DNA of 64,000 nt from the NCBI RefSeq assembly GCF_900111565.1, contig NZ_FOIK01000005.1:1-64000 (forward strand), written 5' to 3'. The stretch comes from Paenibacillus sp. NFR01 (GTDB taxonomy: Bacteria > Bacillota > Bacilli > Paenibacillales > Paenibacillaceae). Below, piece by piece: positions 58,864 through 64,000 of this stretch. The position numbers and the translations under genes are program-made. Each line of letters starts with the position of its first letter. The stretch's first letter is position 1. A model generated the notes under the pieces. It did no database searches and was not told the DNA's origin. It saw only the letters and a list, made by a program, of their open reading frames with translations.

Positions 58864-59862
58864 ATGATTTTAGGTGGGAAAGGGCGGATACATGTGTCGG
58901 TCGTTGAACACAGCGTTGGATCGGATCGTCAGGCATTTATCGAAGCTTTGAAAAATGATTCCCTCCCGGGACTTCAGGCGGTCCCGAAAAGCGATTGGCA
59001 TAATCATGCCGGTCGCGGAGGAACGATGGCCTATATCGGCGAGTGGGCAAAGGTGGTTATCGAGCCGCCGGCCAGGCCGTTTGCTTCGCTCCATGAAATG
59101 CAGAATTGGTACACAGTGAATGTAAAACGCCATTGTCCCGGTAAACAAGGATATTTAAAACGTGTTGAAGCTGCTTTCGTGCAGGCCCGCGAGGACCGAA
59201 TTGCCAAGCTGGCGCTGAATTTCGGCATTGACGAAATTGAAGCTCTGGGCGGGATGGAGTCGTTTATGCAGACCATGGATGATCTGCAGCGCCGCCATGC
59301 GCCGGATACGGATTTCCGGCCGGAGCTGTCTTTGGACCGGGCCTGCGATGTGGAGCAGGTTGGCACCCGGCTGTATGAAATTTTTGCCGCGCAGTGGTTT
59401 CGCTCCATTGATGTCTGCCATGATGAACTGGCGCAGCCCATTTCCGCGTTCAAACCGATTTACCGGGCGGCGCATGCTGCGGGGCTGGTCTGCAAAGTGC
59501 ATGTGGGCGAATTCGGCACCGCCGACGATGTGATGGAGGCCGTGGAAGTGCTGGAGCTTCAGGAGGTTCATCATGGAGTCGCGGCCGCCGGCTCGCCGCA
59601 GATCATGAACTGGCTGGCCCGTCATGCGATCCGGCTGCATGTCTGCCCGACGAGCAACGTGATGCTTGGAGTGGCGGAGAGCTATGGCAAGCACCCGATC
59701 CGCAAGCTGTACGATCATGGTGTTCCCGTAACCGTGAACACCGATGATCTGCTGATTTTTAACCAGAGCGTCTCCCAGGAATACCGTAACCTGTACACCT
59801 CTGGGCTGATGACGCCGGAAGAATTGGACGATATCCGCCGGATCGGGCTGGAAGAAGCGTAA
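58864..59862 (+). CDS. Adenosine-deaminase-like metal-dependent hydrolase
   Basis: A 332-residue amidohydrolase-fold protein. The zinc ligands appear as His-46 and His-48 (SDWHNH), HVGE in CKVHVGEFG, an active-site His in VHHGV, and the Asp pair in VTVNTDD; CPTSNV is the conserved stretch before it. These match adenosine deaminases, but the first motif reads HNHAGRGG instead of HLHLDG, so the substrate may be another nucleoside or purine-like compound. GGATGGAGCGG precedes the ATG. Confidence 0.82.
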   Translation: MILGGKGRIHVSVVEHSVGSDRQAFIEALKNDSLPGLQAVPKSDWHNHAGRGGTMAYIGEWAKVVIEPPARPFASLHEMQNWYTVNVKRHCPGKQGYLKRVEAAFVQAREDRIAKLALNFGIDEIEALGGMESFMQTMDDLQRRHAPDTDFRPELSLDRACDVEQVGTRLYEIFAAQWFRSIDVCHDELAQPISAFKPIYRAAHAAGLVCKVHVGEFGTADDVMEAVEVLELQEVHHGVAAAGSPQIMNWLARHAIRLHVCPTSNVMLGVAESYGKHPIRKLYDHGVPVTVNTDDLLIFNQSVSQEYRNLYTSGLMTPEELDDIRRIGLEEA

Positions 59863-59914
59863 GCCTTATCGTATGATAGCGAGTAGCCTCCCAAGGAGTC
59901 AGCTATTTAAAAAC

Positions 59915-59953
59915 AAAAGCCCGTCCGTGCAGCATGCACGGACGGGCTTGTTT
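59915..59953. terminator. Bidirectional terminator between the deaminase-like and GH94 genes
   Basis: AAGCCCGTCCGTGC and GCACGGACGGGCTT form a perfect 14-bp stem around AGCAT, with A before and TGTTT after; it serves both converging genes. Confidence 0.93.
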
Positions 59954-59961
59954 GTCTTATG

Positions 59962-62343
59962 TTATCCCATAATGACCTTAACGGTATTCTCGTCAGCCAT
60001 TTTGGACATTGGAATGGTATCGCCCAAAATCTCCTCGCCGCCCAGGATGATCCGGGTGACGCCTTTTTGCACGCCGTTTTTATTCTCGACTTCAATATTC
60101 AGCTTCTTGCCGCGGAACTCGCGGACCATGGAGAAGTTGGTCCAGCTTGCCGGCACGCACGGGTTGATGCGCAAACCGTCAAATTGCGGCTGGATTCCCA
60201 TGATACCTTCAACGAGAGACACCATTACCGTCGACGCGGTGCCGGTGAGCCAGTGTACATGCGCCCGGCCTTGGTACGGGCTGTCTTTGGATTCGACGAA
60301 CTGCCCGTGCACGTAAGGCTCTAGCTTGCGGACCTCGGCTTTGTCGTTCATGCTGGCCGGGCTGCAATCGAGGAAGTATTCAAAGGCGCGGTCGCCGTTG
60401 CCGATCATGGTTTCCGCCAGAATGAGCCATCCCTGCGGCTGGCTGAAGATCCCGGCATTTTCTTTGGTCGAAGCGTTAAACAATGCCATCAAGGCTACCG
60501 GCAGGCCGTAATTGCGGAACGGCGGATAGAAGAGCATCGTTCCGTACTCGGTGCGCAGATTGGCGTATACTTTGTCCATGGCGAGCTTCGCTTGTTCGGG
60601 ACGGGCGGCGCCGCTCAGGACGGCCCAGCTTTGCGGATTCAGCCATACTCTGGCTTCGTCGTTCTCCCAAGAGCCGACCGTATAGTTGTCCTCGGTAAAT
60701 CCGCGGACAAACTGGTCGTTCTCCCAGGCATGCTTCTGGATATTGGCGTCCAGCTCATCCAGCAGGCCCTGCGCCCACTCGATGTCGGCTTCCCGGTTTT
60801 TGGTACGAGCGATATCCATGAAGATACGGAAGGCCATGTACAGCTGGAAGGCCACGAACAGCGATTCGCCTTTGGCGCCGAGCCGCAGACAATCGTTCCA
60901 GTCGGCATGAAGCCCAACCGGCATGCCGTGCACGCCCATACGGTCAAGGCTGAACTGCAGCGCCTGCCGCAGATGCTCGTATACGGTTGCTTCGCCCTTA
61001 TCAGAATAAGGAACCACTTCGTCGGTGAAGGCCCAGTTGCCGCTTTCGTTCAAATATTTAATGACAGTCGGGAACAGCCACAGGGCATCGTCGGCCCGGT
61101 AATGCGGATGGCCGGTCTCCCGCACGTATTCCGGATCGTCCGGCGTGCCTTCATGGCCCGGATTGTGGTCGAATTTCACGAGCGGCAGACCGCCGCCGTT
61201 GGAGACTTGAGCGGAGATCATCAGCCGCAGGCGTTCCAGCGCCATCTCGTGGTCGAGGTGGATAATGCCCTGAATATCCTGCACCGTATCCCGGTATCCA
61301 AGACCGTTGCGCAGACCGCAATATTGGAAGGAAGCCGCCCGCGACCAAATAAAGGTGATGAAACACTGGTATGCGTTCCAGGTGTTGATCATGTTGTTCA
61401 GGTTATCGCTTGGCGTCTGTACCTGGAAGCGGTTCAGTTTACTGTGCCAGAAAAGCTTCAGCTCCTCCAGTTCCTTGTCGACGACGGACAAATCGCTGTA
61501 GTGGGCGAGGATTTCGGAGGCACCCTCCTCGTCGTATTGGCCCAGCAGGAAGGCAACTTCTTTTTCCTCGCCCGGCTGGAGTTCGACGTTGATCTGCAGC
61601 GCGCCGCAGGCGTTCGTATTATAATTCAAGGAGTTGCTGCATTGGCCATTTGCCACGGACAGCGGGTTGCCATAGCTACGGTAGTCTCCGAGGAATGTAT
61701 CCCGGTCGCCGTCATAGCCGGTGACTTCCGCGCCGGCCGCGCCGAAGAATCGCCAGGACTGTCCTTCCGGCGTATTTTCATTGATGACCTGCAGGATTTT
61801 GTTGTTCTTGTAGTGGGTCCGCGAAATAAACAACGTATATTGCAGGTTGACGGTATCCTGTTCGTAGTTGTTATCGTTGGTGAATTCGACGAATCCGAAC
61901 AGCGCCAGCTTGCGGGTTCTGGAGTCATTGTTGCGCACCTTCATGCGCCATACCTCGTAGGTTTTGTTCAGCGGCACATAATACAGCGATTCCGTGTGGA
62001 TATTGTCGTAGTCGGAGACAATATTCGTGTATCCGGTTCCATGATGGCACACCGAGCTGTATTGATCCAGATCCTTGCCGACCGGCTGCCAGGAGCCCGA
62101 CCAGTAATCTCCGTTCTCCAGGTCGCGTACGTAAATGTAACGGCCCGGTTCATCCTTGGAATTGAAATGATAGCGCACATGCCGCCCGTTCGCTCCGGAC
62201 TTTACAAAGCTGTAGCCGCCGGCGTTGCCCGAAATGATGGCGCCGTATTCAGGCGAACCGAGGTAGTTGGCCCAAGGGGCGGGCGTATTGGGTTTCGTGA
62301 TGAGATATTCCTTGTTTTTTTCGTCAAAATATCCGTACTGCAT
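59962..62343 (-). CDS. GH94-family glycoside phosphorylase (cellobiose/chitobiose phosphorylase type)
   Basis: A 793-residue intracellular enzyme that cleaves a beta-linked disaccharide with phosphate, giving a sugar 1-phosphate and a free sugar. It follows the family order: N-terminal beta-sandwich (about 1-270; YGYFDEKNKEYLITKPNTP and HGTGYTNI), linker, (alpha/alpha)6 barrel (about 310-720) and C-terminal beta domain. The general-acid Asp is in HADWNDCL near 470-478; RNGLGYRDTVQD and HVHWLTGTAS match the substrate and phosphate sites. The substrate cannot be settled between cellobiose, chitobiose and others. ATG 62343 (MQYGYF) is seven bases from TAGGAGG. A glucokinase is encoded at 26732. 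Confidence 0.88.
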   Translation of the reverse strand: MQYGYFDEKNKEYLITKPNTPAPWANYLGSPEYGAIISGNAGGYSFVKSGANGRHVRYHFNSKDEPGRYIYVRDLENGDYWSGSWQPVGKDLDQYSSVCHHGTGYTNIVSDYDNIHTESLYYVPLNKTYEVWRMKVRNNDSRTRKLALFGFVEFTNDNNYEQDTVNLQYTLFISRTHYKNNKILQVINENTPEGQSWRFFGAAGAEVTGYDGDRDTFLGDYRSYGNPLSVANGQCSNSLNYNTNACGALQINVELQPGEEKEVAFLLGQYDEEGASEILAHYSDLSVVDKELEELKLFWHSKLNRFQVQTPSDNLNNMINTWNAYQCFITFIWSRAASFQYCGLRNGLGYRDTVQDIQGIIHLDHEMALERLRLMISAQVSNGGGLPLVKFDHNPGHEGTPDDPEYVRETGHPHYRADDALWLFPTVIKYLNESGNWAFTDEVVPYSDKGEATVYEHLRQALQFSLDRMGVHGMPVGLHADWNDCLRLGAKGESLFVAFQLYMAFRIFMDIARTKNREADIEWAQGLLDELDANIQKHAWENDQFVRGFTEDNYTVGSWENDEARVWLNPQSWAVLSGAARPEQAKLAMDKVYANLRTEYGTMLFYPPFRNYGLPVALMALFNASTKENAGIFSQPQGWLILAETMIGNGDRAFEYFLDCSPASMNDKAEVRKLEPYVHGQFVESKDSPYQGRAHVHWLTGTASTVMVSLVEGIMGIQPQFDGLRINPCVPASWTNFSMVREFRGKKLNIEVENKNGVQKGVTRIILGGEEILGDTIPMSKMADENTVKVIMG

Positions 62344-62428
62344 GACCATTCCTCCTACAAATAGTGGGTGGCGGGCAAAAACTATAAACGCGCGTTCACA
62401 AACGGGTGTCGTAGGTGCGCCCAACCTC

Positions 62429-62457
62429 ATTATAGAATAGTTTGGAGCAGCGGTTAA
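62429..62457 (-). promoter_or_regulatory. Promoter of the GH94 gene
   Basis: On the minus strand TTAACC and a perfect TATAAT are 17 bases apart, about 85 bases before the start codon. No operator was recognised in the leader. Confidence 0.65.
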
Positions 62458-62523
62458 GCCGTAAATAAAAACAATTTGCAAAAAGTTATTAAAAATATTG
62501 AATGTTATACAAACAAAAACTAA

Positions 62524-63453
62524 CTATTTCGGATAAAGCACAGACTGAAGCAGTACCTTCACCTCTATTAGAGTGGATAACTCGGCAAGTGCTCTGCTTG
62601 TATATGTTGTCCACAGGTCCCTAACAAAAAAAGCGCCGAAGGCATGCATCATAAGGCCGCGGAACAGGAGGTCGGCAAACGTCTCCTCGTCCATTTCTCC
62701 GCGAAAAAGATGAATGAAATCCGGATCAGAGTCCATCAGGCTGAATACAATCGGCGGGTATTCGTATTCGGCCGGGGCAATCGTGCTGTCGGCAAAATCG
62801 ATAAGATACATTTGACCGTCCGGCGCGATCCGGACATTCTCGGCCGTAACATCGCCATGGACATAGAGCAGAGGAGCGCTGCCGCAACTGCGGAGATACT
62901 CCGCGCGCTGCGCCTGAAAGCCGTCAGAGAACATTTGCCAGCGCGGCTGGCCGATTGCGCTATGTATGAACGTCTCCCAATTCATAGCCACGGGCGGGGG
63001 AACGTTGATTTTACGCAGATTATCCTTAAGCTGCTCCACAAATTTGCGCTTGTCCTCCTGGGTGTACGCCGGCAGCCGTTCCCCGGCATCCTGCCCGTCG
63101 ATATATTCCATGATGAAATATTTGAACTCATATTTGTCGTGAATGGTGGAGGCGGCAATGATCTTCGGCGTTTGTATGCCCTGGGCGATTGCCCGCAACA
63201 TCGCTTGTTCTTCAGCCGCATAATCGTTGTCCGTATCCGCGCCCGACTCTTTGGGGGCAAAGAGCTTGATGACATAGCTGCCAACCTTAAAGACGGCATT
63301 GGTGCCGGGTGTCAGGGGAGAGATGGCCTCGTGTCCGGCCAGCCCTTCATTTTGAAAAATCGCCGCGATCAGCCCGCGGAAATCCGGAATGGATTGATAA
63401 ACCCGGCCCCAGTCGTTCCAGTCGCTGATCTCTTTGCGGAATAGATGGTTCAT
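62524..63453 (-). CDS. Aminoglycoside-phosphotransferase-family (APH/choline-kinase-like) protein
   Basis: A 309-residue protein kinase-like fold. The N-lobe Lys is in GSYVIKLFAP, the catalytic loop is YVHGDVTAENVRI near 203-215, and the metal-binding Asp in LIDFADS near 223-229. Such enzymes phosphorylate small molecules, including aminoglycosides and fructosamines; there is no evidence here for antibiotic resistance. AGGGAGGCC precedes the ATG, with a TATAAT further upstream on the minus strand (63488-63493). Confidence 0.88.
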   Translation of the reverse strand: MNHLFRKEISDWNDWGRVYQSIPDFRGLIAAIFQNEGLAGHEAISPLTPGTNAVFKVGSYVIKLFAPKESGADTDNDYAAEEQAMLRAIAQGIQTPKIIAASTIHDKYEFKYFIMEYIDGQDAGERLPAYTQEDKRKFVEQLKDNLRKINVPPPVAMNWETFIHSAIGQPRWQMFSDGFQAQRAEYLRSCGSAPLLYVHGDVTAENVRIAPDGQMYLIDFADSTIAPAEYEYPPIVFSLMDSDPDFIHLFRGEMDEETFADLLFRGLMMHAFGAFFVRDLWTTYTSRALAELSTLIEVKVLLQSVLYPK

Positions 63454-63552
63454 GTGCGCGGCCTCCCTTTTTCTGTAAGATATATCTATTATAAGAGCAG
63501 CCCGGATGACATGAACGGGATCATTCGACTATGAAAAATACTCTACTTCTTC

Positions 63553-63732
63553 CTACAGCACAGCCGCCGCAATCAGCAAAAAAAGCACGATCCAGGAATA
63601 AGGGTTGGCAAAATTAAACGACCAGCCCAGCCCCGAGCTTCGCGGAACGAAGAGTCGCTGTTTCTTGTTGGGGGAGATGGAGACGTAAAGCGCAAGCGAG
63701 CATGCGCAGGCTAATATAAACCATTTAATCAT
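63553..63732 (-). CDS. Small membrane protein, DUF5808-like
   Basis: A 59-residue protein with two hydrophobic helices (about 3-18 and 45-58) and a middle motif RLFVPRSSGLGWSFNFANPYSW, which resembles DUF5808 (P-R-x-x-G-x-G-W-x-x-N-F). ATG 63732 is chosen because GAGGAAG lies eight bases upstream; a GTG three codons earlier overlaps that site. Function unknown. Confidence 0.7.
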   Translation of the reverse strand: MIKWFILACACSLALYVSISPNKKQRLFVPRSSGLGWSFNFANPYSWIVLFLLIAAAVL

Positions 63733-63875
63733 GGTCTTCACTTCCTCTGATTAATATGGATAGGCATACCTGCCGGATCAACGGTTGGGTCGTTACGATG
63801 TTCAAAGCGGGCACTCCTTCCGCCGATGGACTATGGCAAACTTAGTGTACCACGCAGCTTCCTTATTTTGTAATG

Positions 63876-63922
63876 AAAAAGGCCTCTTCAGCTAAGCCGG
63901 AATCCGGCAGCCGAAGAAGCCC
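63876..63922 (-). terminator. Intrinsic terminator of the partial SDR gene
   Basis: On the minus strand GGGCTTCTTCGGCT pairs with AGCTGAAGAGGCC around GCCGGATTCCGGC, followed by TTTTT. Confidence 0.85.
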
Positions 63923-63937
63923 TTGTTTATCCTGATT

Positions 63938-64000
63938 TTATACGTAGCCGCCGTTCACGCGCAGCGTTTGACCGGTCACCCAGGCGGCCTGATCGCTGAC
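63938..64000 (-). CDS. Short-chain dehydrogenase/reductase, C-terminal end (partial)
   Basis: The 20 codons before the stop read SDQAAWVTGQTLRVNGGYV at the end, the classic C-terminus of SDR enzymes such as 3-oxoacyl-ACP reductase. The rest lies beyond the window on the minus strand. Confidence 0.85.
   Translation of the reverse strand, partial: VSDQAAWVTGQTLRVNGGYV

Overview
The window looks like a chromosomal segment of a Paenibacillus-type Firmicute. Three things point that way: gene order close to Bacillus subtilis in several blocks (hprK-lgt-ppaX; hisZGDBHAFI-yvcD-trxB; rapZ-glmR-whiA-crh position; cggR-gap-pgk-tpi-gpmI-eno; secG-rnr-smpB-ssrA), a moderately high GC content, and an exported protein with the copper-amine-oxidase-like N-terminal domain that is common in Paenibacillus. 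The genus is an inference. I saw no insertion sequence, prophage, plasmid gene or CRISPR array.

Layout. 1-1180: 3' end of a 23S rRNA gene, eight tRNAs (Ser, Met, Val, Thr, Asp, Phe, Tyr, Lys) and a terminator, with no 5S gene in between. 1.3-8.3 kb: a PucR-type regulator, an MsmX-type multi-sugar ATPase, then hprK-lgt-ppaX-acetyltransferase-membrane acyltransferase. 8.3-13.3 kb, minus strand: a gluconate operon (gnd-gntR-gntP-gntK) with two GntR-type operators. 13.4-22.1 kb: a complete hisZGDBHAF-hisIE run (hisC is not here), followed by histidinol phosphatase and a PRPP synthetase paralogue. 22.2-31.5 kb: TPR protein, trxB, a DUF1858/DUF438-hemerythrin pair behind a Fur-like box, glucokinase, rapZ-glmR-whiA and an HPr-like protein. 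31.6-34.5 kb: exported SIMPL and copper-amine-oxidase-like proteins and a GDSL esterase. 34.6-43 kb: clpP with a CtsR box (minus), tRNA-Arg (minus), then the CggR-controlled lower-glycolysis operon. 43-48 kb: secG, rnr with a very long glycine-rich tail, smpB and tmRNA. 48-64 kb: a more accessory mix with a cold-shock gene and a YdjO-like gene, VOC proteins, a tiny membrane peptide, a UDG-like protein, a CE2-like esterase, a MerR/SDR pair, a LysR/DJ-1 divergent pair, an SDR/adenosine-deaminase-like pair, a GH94 phosphorylase, an APH-like kinase, a small DUF5808-like protein and the end of another SDR.

Theme. Carbon control recurs through the window: HPr kinase, an HPr-like protein with both His-15 and Ser-46, glucokinase, CggR with its operator, GntR operators, likely CcpA cre sites, GlmR and RapZ. 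Histidine synthesis is paired with its own PRPP synthetase.

Most of the window is housekeeping. The least explained parts are non-coding or very small: a cold-shock gene leader with a terminator-like hairpin, a his leader with two mutually exclusive hairpins, a promoter flanked by two 27-bp operator-like repeats upstream of smpB without an obvious target gene, and a 24-residue membrane peptide gene with its own near-consensus promoter.
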